From NCBI GenBank assembly GCA_903929795.1, contig CAIYWC010000037.1:124001-188000 (forward strand): 64,000 nt of DNA. The letters are read 5' to 3'. Made by a program: the position numbers and the translations under genes. Of this stretch, positions 29,056-38,841 are shown piece after piece. Under the pieces are notes generated by a model that worked only from the letters and a program-made list of their open reading frames with translations, did not search any database and had not been told where the DNA came from. Source of the DNA: an uncultured Myxococcales bacterium (GTDB lineage: Bacteria; Myxococcota_A; UBA9042). How positions within the stretch are numbered: position 1 is the stretch's first letter; each line of letters begins with the position of its first letter.

Positions 29056-29172
29056 CACCCGCTGCGCTCGGGCTGGGGGGTCTTAACACCCCTGCCACCC
29101 CGTCTCGGCACCGCGTCCAACGTCAGCGTTCAAGATTTGATGTCAGTCTCTCGAAATCCTGAGGAGTCAATC

Positions 29173-30318
29173 ATGGCAAACCATACTGCAGTTATTGTCG
29201 CGGCGGTGCGTACGCCGTGCGGCCGGGCGCTCAAAGGCAGCCTCGCGCGCGTGCGGCCGGAGGACCTGGCGGCGACGGCGATTCGCGGCGCGCTGGCCGC
29301 GTCCAAGGTGCTCAAGGGCTCGGATATTCAAGATGTCGTGTTCGGGTGCGCGATGCCGGAAGGCCCGCAGGGCATGAACATCGCGCGGATCGCGGCGTTG
29401 CGCGCCGGGCTGCCGGTCGAAGTCGCGGCGGTGACGGTCAACCGGTTCTGTTCGTCGGGCTTGCAGGCGATCGCTCAGGCGGCTTTTGCCATTGAATCCG
29501 GGCACATCGACATCGCTGTCGCCGGCGGCGTCGAGTCCATGAGCCAGGTGCCGATGGGCGGCTTCAAGTTCGCGCCGCACCCGCAGCTGATCCGCGAATG
29601 GCCCGAGATCTACATGCCGATGGGCAACACCGCGGAGCTCGTCGCCAAGCAGCACGGCGTCAGCCGCGAGGATCAGGACGCGTTTGCGATCCAGAGCCAG
29701 CAGCGCGCGGGCGCGGCGTTGGCGTCAGGCGCGTTCAGCGCGGAGCTGGTGCCGGTGGTGACGCCGGAAGGCAGCCTGGCGGTTGACGAATTGCCGCGGC
29801 CGGAGACGACGCTGGAAGGCCTGGCCAAGCTCAAGCCGGCGTTCCAGGCGGGCGGATCGGTCACGGCCGGTACGTCCTCGCCGCTGACCGATGGCGCCGC
29901 CGCGGTCATCCTCATGTCGGAGACCAAGGCCAAGCAGATGGGCGCGACAATCCTCGGTTATTTCCGAGGCTTTCAGGTCGCTGGTGTGCCGCCGGAGATC
30001 ATGGGCATCGGCCCGGTGGCGGCGGTTCCCAAGCTGCTGGAGCGCGCCGGCATCGCACTGGACAAGATCGACCAGATCGAGCTGAACGAGGCGTTCGCTG
30101 CGCAAGGCCTGGCTGTCATTCGCAAGCTGGGTCTGGATCAGGCCAAGGTCAATCCGTACGGCGGCGCGATCGCGCTTGGCCACCCGCTCGGCGCGACCGG
30201 CGCCAAACTGACAGCGACAGTGCTCCACGGCTTGGGCCGCACCGGCGGCAAGTTCGGCATCGTGACCATGTGCGTCGGCGGTGGCATGGGCGCAGCAGGG
30301 CTGTTCGAGCGCGCCTAG
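29173..30318 (+). CDS. Acetyl-CoA C-acyltransferase (thiolase)
   Basis: A 381-residue thiolase. The catalytic cysteine C93 lies in NRFCSSGLQ; the C-terminal GHPLGATGA histidine and [10 protein letters not shown] cysteine complete the active site. It cleaves 3-ketoacyl-CoA with CoA in the last step of beta-oxidation. GAGGAG precedes the ATG. It follows the FadN-type dehydrogenase gene and probably shares its promoter or a nearby one. Confidence 0.95.
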   Translation: MANHTAVIVAAVRTPCGRALKGSLARVRPEDLAATAIRGALAASKVLKGSDIQDVVFGCAMPEGPQGMNIARIAALRAGLPVEVAAVTVNRFCSSGLQAIAQAAFAIESGHIDIAVAGGVESMSQVPMGGFKFAPHPQLIREWPEIYMPMGNTAELVAKQHGVSREDQDAFAIQSQQRAGAALASGAFSAELVPVVTPEGSLAVDELPRPETTLEGLAKLKPAFQAGGSVTAGTSSPLTDGAAAVILMSETKAKQMGATILGYFRGFQVAGVPPEIMGIGPVAAVPKLLERAGIALDKIDQIELNEAFAAQGLAVIRKLGLDQAKVNPYGGAIALGHPLGATGAKLTATVLHGLGRTGGKFGIVTMCVGGGMGAAGLFERA

Positions 30319-30399
30319 GCCAGTCGTTTCGGGCGCTGGCACCTCAGCGGGGCTCTGCTATCCTGCCAAAGCGTCGGTTGACTGGCGGGGTGCGGCTTC

Positions 30400-31839
30400 A
30401 TGTTCGAGGACAGGCGCGACAATACCCGGCATCCCACGCTGCTCCGGACGCTGGTCACGGTCGGCCGGGAGCGTTTCGATGTCGTCTGCACGGACACGAG
30501 CGCGACTGGCGCGTTTTTCACCACGCGCAATCCGCCGCCGGTGGGCGCGGAGGTCGTCGTGGAGCTGCGGGCCGGCGGCGTCGACAGCCCGATCGTCTTT
30601 CTGAACGCGAGCGTCAGCCGCACCTGTCTGATGGGCAGCTCGGGGCCCATCGGCTTTGGCGTCACCTGGCGTTCCGCGCACTGCGACGCGGGTCCGGAGC
30701 CGTTGTTTCGCGTGCTGCGGCAGATCTTGCACCTGGCCCTGGTCGACGACGCCGACCTCACGCAGGGCCGGACCGCGGAGTATGTGTTTCGCGCGGCGGC
30801 GGTGGGTATGCCGCCGGAATCGTCGCGCAGTGTGACGCCGAACTTGCCGCCATCGGCGCCTGCTTCGCGGCCGAGCAGCGTGCGCCAGGCCTTGGGCGTC
30901 TGGTCGGCGCCGGTCCACCGCGCCACCGGTGGCATCGGGCGCGACGCGCCTGCCCCGGATTCCGGCCGCCAACCGGCGCAGCATCCTGTTGAACTGGAGC
31001 CGCAGGCGCCGGTTTCCCCGTTGCGCGGTGCGCAGGGACGCGCCGCAGTCTCGACCGTCCGCGCTGCTGCCCCCGCCGATGCGCTTGACCGCCGCCCGGT
31101 TTCGTCGCCCCTGCGTCCGTCGGACGGCAGTGTGCTGTTTGGCGGCCTGAGCGATCGGTCGTCGGTCGGCGTTGGCCGCAATCAGGACAACTCGGCGCCG
31201 CCTTCGGACGACGTGTCCCAATCCTGGCCGGTGTATGCGCTTGCGCCGGGTGAACGCCGCGCGGTCAGCGATCCGCAGGTGGCAGCGCCGTACACGAACG
31301 CACCGTCTCCGCCGCCGCACGCGCCCACTGCGCGGCACGCGTCTGGTGCCATCGCGGAAGAATCGGTTATCGCGCGCCCGCCGCGCTTGAGTGGGGCCAT
31401 TCCCAACCATCCGGTCGTCGCTCCGGGGCCCCAGCCGGGCAGCCAACCGTTTGACGCAATCCAGCAGGAGCAGACCGACCCGACCGCGCCCCCGCCAGCG
31501 CGCAAACCTGAAGGCGCCGGGATGCTGGTCGCGGCCGACGTGCCGGTGACGTTTGTCCGGCAAAACCAGTTTGTTCCCGGGCACTTGACCGGCATCGCCG
31601 AGCAGCTGGCGTGTGTGGTCACCTCAGGCGGCGCGCCTGGCCTGGACGAGCAGCTGGTCATCTACCTGCCCGTGCGGGTCGACGGCGTCTGGCGCACGGT
31701 GCAGTTGGCCGGCAAGCTGCTGCAGGTGGCGACGGAAGTGGCGGCCGGCAAACGGTTTGTGATGCACATCGAGCGGACCGATGAAGGGCGCTACAAGGGC
31801 GCGTTCCACACCTTCTTGCAAGCGTTACGCGCGCCGTGA
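30400..31839 (+). CDS. PilZ-domain (c-di-GMP binding) protein with long disordered linker
   Basis: A 479-residue protein. The N-terminal PilZ domain has the two c-di-GMP contacts: RxxxR (R6-R10 in RRDNTR) and DxSxxG (D32-S34-G37). A long Pro/Ser/Ala-rich disordered linker (about 140-370) follows. A C-terminal beta-rich domain of roughly 100 residues ends the protein and may be a second, divergent PilZ-like fold without the binding motifs. It should sense c-di-GMP and signal by contact. Its stop overlaps the next gene by GTGA, so it is coupled to the CPBP protease. Confidence 0.8.
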   Translation: MFEDRRDNTRHPTLLRTLVTVGRERFDVVCTDTSATGAFFTTRNPPPVGAEVVVELRAGGVDSPIVFLNASVSRTCLMGSSGPIGFGVTWRSAHCDAGPEPLFRVLRQILHLALVDDADLTQGRTAEYVFRAAAVGMPPESSRSVTPNLPPSAPASRPSSVRQALGVWSAPVHRATGGIGRDAPAPDSGRQPAQHPVELEPQAPVSPLRGAQGRAAVSTVRAAAPADALDRRPVSSPLRPSDGSVLFGGLSDRSSVGVGRNQDNSAPPSDDVSQSWPVYALAPGERRAVSDPQVAAPYTNAPSPPPHAPTARHASGAIAEESVIARPPRLSGAIPNHPVVAPGPQPGSQPFDAIQQEQTDPTAPPPARKPEGAGMLVAADVPVTFVRQNQFVPGHLTGIAEQLACVVTSGGAPGLDEQLVIYLPVRVDGVWRTVQLAGKLLQVATEVAAGKRFVMHIERTDEGRYKGAFHTFLQALRAP

Positions 31840-32843
31840 CGCCGCAGCACCGCACCGCGTGGCAGGAAATCGCCGCGGCGATGGCGCTGGCGGCGGTGGG
31901 GCTCTGGCTGATCGATCGCGCGGCGCAGCTGGTCGGCTGGTTTACGCCGCTGGCCGGGCTGTTGTCGGCGCTGACTTTTGTCGCCGTGCCGCTGCTCGCA
32001 ACCCGGTGGGGCACGCGGCGGGGCTTGCCGCTGCTGGATGACCCGCTGGGCATCGACCGCGCGCCGCTGCTCCGGGGCCTGGGCCTGGGCGTGGCGGCAA
32101 GCCTGATCGTGCTGCCGCTTTTTGCCGGCGCGCTGGACGTTTTCGAGGTGCACGTGCTGCGGCACTCCCGCTTGGGCGTGGCAGCGCTCCGCAGCGCGGG
32201 CGTCGGCTTTCAGGGGCGCGGCGCCGCGTTGACGGCGCACGTGGTGCTGCTGGACGACCTGCGCGGCCTGGCGGTGGAAAACCACACGCAAGCGCCGGTG
32301 GCCGTGCTGCCGGCGTGCACGACGAGCCCCGCGTGTGCGCCGCGGACCTTGCCAGCGGGCGGGCGGCTGCTGTTGCTTCCGGATGCCGCGGCGGATCTGC
32401 AGGTTTTGGATTCAGCTGGAAAAACCTTGCCGGAAGGCACGATCATCGCCGGCGCGTCGGGCGAGGTGCTGGACAACCCGGTGCACGCCCCGCCGGGGCT
32501 GGGCTGGCTGCTGGCGTGGCTGTTCAGCCAATTGCTGGTGGTCGCGCTGCCCGAAGAGATGTTTTTCCGCGGATATGTGCTCAACCGCCTGCGCGGGCTG
32601 TTTCCGCCGCGCCGGCAGGTCCTGGGCGTGCCTTTTGGCCGCGCGCACGTGCTGTCGGCGGCGCTTTTTGCCGCCATTCACCTGGTGCTGATTCCTGCGC
32701 CGCAGCGACTTCTGGTGTTTTTTCCGGCTCTGCTCTTCGCCTGGCTCGCTGAGCGCAGCCGCGGGGTCTTTGCGCCGGCCGTCCACCATGCGCTGGCCAA
32801 CGTCTGCCAGACTGCGCTGCTGCTCTTGTACGCGCCGCGCTAG
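31836..32843 (+). CDS. CPBP-family intramembrane protease, myxosortase-like
   Basis: A 335-residue multi-pass membrane protein with the CPBP (Abi) motifs: E240-E241 followed by R245 (PEEMFFRGY), FxxxH with H282 and HxxxN with H318/N322 (HALAN). These glutamates and histidines bind the catalytic metal or water in Rce1-like proteases. A non-membrane insert of about 100 residues separates the early and late helices. Some family members are myxosortases that cut MYXO-CTERM tails, and a MYXO-CTERM-like protein lies at the left end of the window; this link is inferred. GTG start overlapping the PilZ gene. Confidence 0.8.
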   Translation: MTPQHRTAWQEIAAAMALAAVGLWLIDRAAQLVGWFTPLAGLLSALTFVAVPLLATRWGTRRGLPLLDDPLGIDRAPLLRGLGLGVAASLIVLPLFAGALDVFEVHVLRHSRLGVAALRSAGVGFQGRGAALTAHVVLLDDLRGLAVENHTQAPVAVLPACTTSPACAPRTLPAGGRLLLLPDAAADLQVLDSAGKTLPEGTIIAGASGEVLDNPVHAPPGLGWLLAWLFSQLLVVALPEEMFFRGYVLNRLRGLFPPRRQVLGVPFGRAHVLSAALFAAIHLVLIPAPQRLLVFFPALLFAWLAERSRGVFAPAVHHALANVCQTALLLLYAPR

Positions 32844-33025
32844 GAACAACGCTCGGCCCCTGACGCAAGACAGCCTGAAATTGCTGCACATGGCGGCGAT
32901 CCGATTTCAAGATGCGGCAAGTATTCTTGCGCCGACGGTGGGTTCACGGCAAACTGCCTTGTCTCGCCAAGAAATAGCGCTATCCGGTTGGGCTGGGTCG
33001 CTGCTTGGTTTACGAGGAAAAGTCC

Positions 33026-36000
33026 ATGAAAACAACTTGTCGCGTCTCATCATTGCTCTCCTTGTCGATCGCGCTGGTCGCCGCGCTGGGTCTCGCTGCG
33101 TGCGGCGATGACGTCGCCGTTCAGGGCCTGGAATCCCAGGACGTTGCGGGCACCGATCAGGACGCCGTTGTCGCGACCGACCAGGATGCGCCGAGCTCCG
33201 ATGTGGCCGAGAAAGACGCGCTGGATGCCGGGACCGACGCGGCGCCTGGCTCGGATGTGGCGCCGGACGCTGTGGCGGACGCCGATGTGCCCCCGGGCCC
33301 GGACGCCGATGCGACGACACCGGACGCCGCGACCGACGCGACTGCGCCCGACGCTGACAGCTCCGCGGGCACGGACGCCACCGCCGATGCGGATGTTACG
33401 CCCGCCCAAGACGCCACGGCAGCCGTTGACGCCGGTGAAGACGTCCAAACCGGTGCGGACGCAACAGCCACGGACGCTGCGGTGGACACGGCCGACAGCG
33501 GTCCGGTGGGCTGCACGACCGCGCTCGATTGCGCCGGCGACGTGACCATGTGCCAAGCGTGGCAGTGCGTGGAAGGCCAGTGCGCGCTCGCCCCCGCGGC
33601 GGACGGCAGCGCCTGTGACGACGGCAACAGCTGCACCGGCGGCGACGCGTGCGCGACGGGTGTGTGCGTCGGCGGCGGCAATGTCTGCGATTGCCAGGTG
33701 GACGGCGACTGCAACGACGGCAACATCTGCACCGACGACACGTGCACCGCCAACAAGAAATGCCTGCACGCCGCCAATACCCAGGCGTGCGACGACAGCA
33801 ATGCCTGCACCGTCGGCGACGTCTGCGCGGCCAGCGCCTGCGTGTCCGGCGCGCTGACGACCTGCGACGACGCGAATTTGTGCACGGACGACGTGTGCAA
33901 CATCGCCGACGGCACGTGCAGCCACACGCCCAACAGCGGCGCGTGCCAGGACAACAACGCGTGCACCGTCGGCGACATCTGCGCCGGCGGCAACTGCGCG
34001 CCCGGCGGGCTGATCACCTGCAACGACAACAATCCGTGCACCGATGACTCCTGCGACACCGTCAAGGGCTGCGTGGCGCTCGCCAACGCGGCGACCTGCG
34101 ACGACGGCGACCCGTGCACGCTGAACGATGCGTGCGCCAACAGCGCGTGCGCCGGCACCGTGAATACCTGCGACGACCAGAACGTGTGCACGGCGGACGT
34201 GTGCGACAGCAAGACGGGCAACTGCACGCACGCCAACATCGCCGTGGACTGCGAGGACGGCAACGCGTGCACAACCGGCGACGTCTGCAAGTCGGGCGTT
34301 TGCGCGTCTGGCACCGCCAAGATCTGCGACGACGGCAACGTCTGCACCGCGGATTCCTGCGACCCGGTCACTGCCCTCTGCCTGACCGCGCCCGTGACCG
34401 GCACGTGTGAAGACGGCAACGCCTGCACCATCGGAGACACGTGCAGCGGCGGGACGTGCGCGCCGGGCACCGCCAAGGTCTGCAACGACGGCAACGTCTG
34501 CACGGACGACGGCTGCGACCCGAAAAACGGCTGCACGATCACCAACAACGCCGTGAGCTGTGCGCCGGGCAACAACTGCGAGCTCGGCACGTGCAGCGGC
34601 GGCGGCTGCCAGGCCACCGGTCAGGTGGGCTGCAACGACAACAATCCGTGCACCTCGGACACCTGCGTGCCCGGCACCGGCTGCGTATTCACGCCGGTCG
34701 CCGACAACACGACGTGCGGCAGCGCGACGGCGTGCGTCGCGGCGTCAACCTGCCAGGTCGGCGTCTGCACGACCGGCGCCTCGACCGATTGCAGCGACGG
34801 CAAAGTCTGCACCACCGACGGCTGCGACCCGGTGACCGGCTGCTACTGGAACGCCAACACCGTCGCCTGCGACGACGGCAATGCCTGCACCGCGGGCGAC
34901 GTGTGCAAAAACGGCGCGTGCTTGTCCGGCGCGGCGATTGACCCCGCGGTCACCTGCAATGACGCCAACGCGTGCACCGACGACAGCTGCGACCCGGCCA
35001 AGGGCTGTGTCCATACCGCCAACACGCTGGCTTGCGACGATGGCAGCAAGTGCACGACCGGCGATATCTGCGGCGCCGGCAAGTGCGCCGGCACAGCGGT
35101 GAATTGCGACGACAGCAACGTCTGCACCAACGACCAGTGCAACGCGGCCGACGGCACCTGCTACTGGACTGCCAACAGCGCCGCTTGCGACGACGGAAAC
35201 GCCTGCACCGCCGGCGACGCGTGCGTGCAGACCAAGTGCGTCGGCGGTGCGCCCAACAGCTGCGACGATGGCAATGTCTGCACGACCGACGCCTGCGACC
35301 CCAAGACCGGCGGCTGCAGCCACACCAACAACACGGCGGCGTGTGACGACGGCAATCCATGCACCGTCAACGACGCCTGCGCTGCCGGCGCGTGCACCAA
35401 CGCGACGCCCAAGAGCTGCGACGACGGCAACGTCTGCACAACCGACGCCTGCGACACCACCAGCGGTGCCTGCAGCTATGCGGCGAACACGCTGCCCTGC
35501 GACAGCGGCGACAAGTGCACGTACGGGGACGCCTGCGCGGCGACCGTGTGCGTCAAGGGCACCAACGCGGTCTGTGTCGACAACAACGTCTGCACCACGG
35601 ACGCGTGCGACGCGGCGACCGGCACCTGCACCTTCACCGCCGTGGCCAACGGCAGCACCTGCGACGACACGCTGGCCTGCACGACCAACAGCTGCCAAGC
35701 AGGCAAATGCGCGGTGACGGCGTCGACCTGCAGCGTGTTCACCGACGCGCTGACGTGCGCGGCCAAGGGCGCGGGCTGGACGCTGGACAAGCCGGCGGGC
35801 AAGGCGGTGCTCTGGAACGTCGACGAGACGGCCGTCATCGGCACGGCGGCGGAGCAAACCGCGCACGAATGCACGCTGAACTTCAACAATGGCACGAACT
35901 ATTGCGACGTCACAGCCGGTTTCCCCGGCTGCCAGAGCCCGACCGGCAACGCGACCTCGCCCGTTATCGATGCGACGACTGCTTTTGGCGTGCTGACGCT

Positions 36001-37039
36001 GCAGTTCGACACCTGGGAAGACGTGGACGGCGGGGCGCAGGACATCCCGACGGTCACACTGTACGATTCGACTTCCAACGCGCAGCTGCAGCAGTTCCAG
36101 CTGGCCACGACCGCGGCCAACCAGCGGCTGTGGCGCAAGGTCAGCGTCGCGATCCCCGCCGTGAGCGGTCACAAGTTCTACATTGTGTTCAACCTCGGCA
36201 CGCCGTTTGGCCAGGGCAACACCGGCAAGGGCTGGTATGTGGACAACCTCAACGTCGCAGAAGTGACGGCGCCGGAAATCTGCAATGACGGCATCGACAA
36301 CGACGCCAACGGCCTGACCGACTGCGCCGACCCGACCTGCTTTGCCGACGCGTCGTGCACGGTGGAAATCTGCAACGACGGCATCGACAACAACCACAAC
36401 GACTTGATCGACTGCGCCGACCCGGCGTGCCTGCACAGCCCGTACTGCACCAAGCCGGTCATCAGCTGGAACATGGACTGCAGCGACAAGACCTGGGCGT
36501 TCAGCGCGGCGCAGGCCAACGGCGTGGCGTGGGCCATCGACGCGACGCCGGTCACGCCGGCACCGGTCACCGGATCGTGCACGCTGAATTTCAACAACGG
36601 CACGAACTACTGCACGACAGCCAATTGCGCGGCCAACCAGGCGGCCGCCAACGGCACGGCGACCTTGGCGACAGCTTACAACGCGGCGGCGCTGACCGGC
36701 GGCTTGACGCTGCAATTCTGGAGCTACACGGACGTCGAGGATGTCGCCGGCGCGGGCGCCACCGTCGATTTGCCGACGCTGGAAGTCTCCAGCGACAACT
36801 TCAACTGCCAGTTCGTGCAAGGCGCGGGTCTCTGTCCGCAGAACTTCAATCCCTACACGAACACGACGATCTTCAACTTGACCAAGACGCCGCAAAAGAC
36901 CTGGATTCAGCAGACGCTCAATCTGACCGCGTTCGCCGGCAAGACCGTATCCATGCGCTTTCGCTTCAACTCCGTGGACGGCAACAACAACAACCACCCG
37001 GGCATCTTCATCGACGACGTGAGCCTGTTTGGCTGGTAA
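33026..37039 (+). CDS. Giant lipoprotein with tandem CDDGN cysteine modules
   Basis: A 1337-residue lipoprotein: signal with lipobox LAAC (Cys26), then an Asp/Ala/Val-rich linker of about 140 residues. The core (about nucleotides 33600-35740) is made of about 25 short cysteine modules of the C(D/N)DGNxCTxxD/GDxC type. Two EICNDGIDNDxNxLxDCADP modules follow around 36276-36440, flanked by two similar beta-sandwich-like domains each containing the LNFNNGTNYC motif. Such architecture is typical of surface-exposed, disulfide-rigid stalks in myxobacteria. GAGGA lies ahead of the ATG. The ligand or enzymatic role is unknown. Confidence 0.85.
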   Translation: MKTTCRVSSLLSLSIALVAALGLAACGDDVAVQGLESQDVAGTDQDAVVATDQDAPSSDVAEKDALDAGTDAAPGSDVAPDAVADADVPPGPDADATTPDAATDATAPDADSSAGTDATADADVTPAQDATAAVDAGEDVQTGADATATDAAVDTADSGPVGCTTALDCAGDVTMCQAWQCVEGQCALAPAADGSACDDGNSCTGGDACATGVCVGGGNVCDCQVDGDCNDGNICTDDTCTANKKCLHAANTQACDDSNACTVGDVCAASACVSGALTTCDDANLCTDDVCNIADGTCSHTPNSGACQDNNACTVGDICAGGNCAPGGLITCNDNNPCTDDSCDTVKGCVALANAATCDDGDPCTLNDACANSACAGTVNTCDDQNVCTADVCDSKTGNCTHANIAVDCEDGNACTTGDVCKSGVCASGTAKICDDGNVCTADSCDPVTALCLTAPVTGTCEDGNACTIGDTCSGGTCAPGTAKVCNDGNVCTDDGCDPKNGCTITNNAVSCAPGNNCELGTCSGGGCQATGQVGCNDNNPCTSDTCVPGTGCVFTPVADNTTCGSATACVAASTCQVGVCTTGASTDCSDGKVCTTDGCDPVTGCYWNANTVACDDGNACTAGDVCKNGACLSGAAIDPAVTCNDANACTDDSCDPAKGCVHTANTLACDDGSKCTTGDICGAGKCAGTAVNCDDSNVCTNDQCNAADGTCYWTANSAACDDGNACTAGDACVQTKCVGGAPNSCDDGNVCTTDACDPKTGGCSHTNNTAACDDGNPCTVNDACAAGACTNATPKSCDDGNVCTTDACDTTSGACSYAANTLPCDSGDKCTYGDACAATVCVKGTNAVCVDNNVCTTDACDAATGTCTFTAVANGSTCDDTLACTTNSCQAGKCAVTASTCSVFTDALTCAAKGAGWTLDKPAGKAVLWNVDETAVIGTAAEQTAHECTLNFNNGTNYCDVTAGFPGCQSPTGNATSPVIDATTAFGVLTLQFDTWEDVDGGAQDIPTVTLYDSTSNAQLQQFQLATTAANQRLWRKVSVAIPAVSGHKFYIVFNLGTPFGQGNTGKGWYVDNLNVAEVTAPEICNDGIDNDANGLTDCADPTCFADASCTVEICNDGIDNNHNDLIDCADPACLHSPYCTKPVISWNMDCSDKTWAFSAAQANGVAWAIDATPVTPAPVTGSCTLNFNNGTNYCTTANCAANQAAANGTATLATAYNAAALTGGLTLQFWSYTDVEDVAGAGATVDLPTLEVSSDNFNCQFVQGAGLCPQNFNPYTNTTIFNLTKTPQKTWIQQTLNLTAFAGKTVSMRFRFNSVDGNNNNHPGIFIDDVSLFGW
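33600..35740 (+). repeat. Tandem cysteine-module array with A-B alternation
   Basis: Within the lipoprotein, type A modules (CxDGNACTxGDxC) and type B modules (CxDxNVCTxDxC) alternate. Around twelve A-B pairs of about 50 residues can be followed; two type A members are degenerate (near 34560 and 34730). The DNA repeats are diverged, so expansion is not recent. Confidence 0.7.
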
Positions 37040-37069
37040 AAGTCTCGGCGGCGGACTAGGCTGGACGCC

Positions 37070-38377
37070 ATGCTGGAACCGCGCGGCGGCATAGGCCAGA
37101 TGGCAGGGGTGGCGGTTCAGGCGGACCTCATCGACAAGCTTGGCCGCGATCGCGTGCGCGTGGGCGAGGCGGCGCGCCAGGGATGTGGTCAGGACGTGCT
37201 GGCGCTGGTGCTGCCGCAGTCCAGCCTGGACGTGGAGCACGCGGTGCAAGTCGCCCGGCGCCGGCATGTGGCGCTGGAAGTGCGCTACCGGCTGCCCGAT
37301 CCGCTGGACGAGCACCTGGCTGACGCGATTGTGCTGGACGCGGCGGCCCTGCAGCGACCGCTGGAAATCGACATCGGTCGGCGGCTGGCGACGGTCGGCG
37401 CGGGCGTGGAAGTTCATGCGCTGGATCGCGCGGCGCGCCAAGCGCGGCTGTGCGTGCGCGGCCTGCCGCTCTGGCCGGACGAGACGCTGGGGCAGATGCT
37501 GGCGGCGGGCGATTGCGGTGAAGTGGGCCTGGGTGATGCGACTTTCCTGCAGGACATCGTCAGTGCGCGCGTGGTCACGGGAGCGGGGCGGACGCTGCAG
37601 CTGGGCGTGACCGACCTTTTTGGCCTGGCGGCGGGCGTGGCGCACGGCCTGCCTTCACCGCTGGGGCTGCTGGAAGGGCACGAAGGCCGCGGTCTGATCG
37701 TCTGCGAGTTGACCGTGCGGCTGCACCGCGCGCCGATGTCGGCGTGGGCGCATGGCACGCTGCCGGCGACCCGACCGGCGGTGCTGTCGGTGCTGTCGGC
37801 TGCCCGTGGGCTGGTGGCGTCGCGGCATGTCGACACGCTGCGGCTGGACGAGAGGGCCGGGGCCGCGCTGCTGGCGGTCCGCGTGTCCAGCCCGCGCGAT
37901 GCGGCGGATCTGACGGTGCTGACTCAGGAAACGAAGGAGCGGCTGGTGGCACTGGACGTGCAGTTGGGCGATTTCGCCCCCGACGATCGCCGCGTGCGCT
38001 TGGGCCAGCAGGCGCCGCAGTGGCTGCAAGCCCGCACACCAGCGCTGGACATGCAGGTCGCGTGGCCGGACCTGCCGGCGGTGCTGGATGTGGCCGACGC
38101 GCTGGCCGCGCGCCTGGACGTGCCGGTGGCGCGCACGTGGGCGGTGGGCGCCGATGCCGTGCGCTTGCGCTTGCTCGCGCCGGGACCAGGGCCGCACCCG
38201 TTTCTGACTGAGGCGACACCTCTGTTGGACGCGGGTGCCGTGCCCATCGCGGCGGGCTCCCGGTGGCGGCAGGCCGTGCGCGAGCGCATGAGCCCGGCGG
38301 CAAAAGTGCTGCTGACCGCGCTGCACCGCGCGTTTGACCCGGACGGGCTTGTGTCGGCGAAGTCAGGTTTGCCGTGA
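37070..38377 (+). CDS. FAD-linked oxidase-like protein with degenerate FAD site
   Basis: A 435-residue protein resembling the GlcD/FAD-binding oxidase family: the N-terminal LPQSSLDVEHAVQVAR block, IDIGRRLATVGAGVEVHAL and the C-terminal LLTALHRAFDPDGLVSAKS block (family: lmrxlKxxlDPxxilNPG). However, the usual glycine-rich FAD loop (RGGGT-S/GLxGG type) is not present near residue 70. It may have lost FAD binding or been repurposed. It starts about 30 bp after the giant lipoprotein gene. Function uncertain. Confidence 0.55.
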   Translation: MLEPRGGIGQMAGVAVQADLIDKLGRDRVRVGEAARQGCGQDVLALVLPQSSLDVEHAVQVARRRHVALEVRYRLPDPLDEHLADAIVLDAAALQRPLEIDIGRRLATVGAGVEVHALDRAARQARLCVRGLPLWPDETLGQMLAAGDCGEVGLGDATFLQDIVSARVVTGAGRTLQLGVTDLFGLAAGVAHGLPSPLGLLEGHEGRGLIVCELTVRLHRAPMSAWAHGTLPATRPAVLSVLSAARGLVASRHVDTLRLDERAGAALLAVRVSSPRDAADLTVLTQETKERLVALDVQLGDFAPDDRRVRLGQQAPQWLQARTPALDMQVAWPDLPAVLDVADALAARLDVPVARTWAVGADAVRLRLLAPGPGPHPFLTEATPLLDAGAVPIAAGSRWRQAVRERMSPAAKVLLTALHRAFDPDGLVSAKSGLP

Positions 38378-38833
38378 TCGCAGACCGGCAAAATCCTGCT
38401 GGCGCAGCGCCTCGTACAGCGCCGCCGTCACGCAATTTGCCAGGTTCAGGCTGCGGATTTCGCCGTTGGTCGGCAAAAAAACCACCTGCGCGGCATGGTG
38501 CTCCAGCATTTCCTGCGGCAGCCCGCAGCTTTCGCGGCCAAAGACCAGCACGTCGTCCGGGCGGTACGTGACCTGATCGTAGCGCGTGGCGCCGTGCGCG
38601 CTGAAAAACCACAGCCGCTGGCCCGGCAGCGCCGCCTGGAGCGCCGGCAAATCCGCGTGCTGGCGCAGCCGCACTTTGGGCCAGTAGTCGAGCCCAGCAC
38701 GCCGCACGGCCGCCTCGTCGATGGCAAAGCCCAGCTTGCCGACGAGATGCAGCGGCGTGTCCGTGCCAACGCAGACGCGGCCAATGCTGCCGGTGTTGCC
38801 GGGAATCTCCGGTTCAATGAGCGCAATGTCCAT
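38363..38833 (-). CDS. trmL: tRNA (cytidine(34)-2'-O)-methyltransferase
   Basis: A 156-residue SPOUT methyltransferase that methylates the wobble base of certain leucine tRNAs. The N-terminus (DIALIEPEIPGNTGSIGR), the VFGRESCGLP motif and the C-terminal knot RSLNLANCV all match TrmL. Length equals the family norm. Its 3' end overlaps the end of the FAD-oxidase-like gene by 15 bp in convergent orientation. Confidence 0.94.
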   Translation of the reverse strand: MDIALIEPEIPGNTGSIGRVCVGTDTPLHLVGKLGFAIDEAAVRRAGLDYWPKVRLRQHADLPALQAALPGQRLWFFSAHGATRYDQVTYRPDDVLVFGRESCGLPQEMLEHHAAQVVFLPTNGEIRSLNLANCVTAALYEALRQQDFAGLRSRQT

Positions 38834-38841
38834 GAATTTCT

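Noticed and set aside
29052..29095. An intrinsic terminator after the FadN-type gene (imperfect GGGG-TTAA-CCCC dyad)
   Set aside because: The stem has mismatches and no T-run follows, and the thiolase gene appears to continue the unit.
33157..34617. A 486-codon minus-strand frame with repetitive VHALPSSQ-like text
   Set aside because: It is the reverse image of the CDDGN repeats, not a separate repeat protein.
33600..35740. Regular repeats resembling a CRISPR array
   Set aside because: They are coding, diverged and of varying length, with conserved protein motifs and no spacers.
34745..37645. A 966-codon open frame on the minus strand
   Set aside because: It mirrors the repetitive cysteine-module gene; the repeats simply avoid stops on the other strand.
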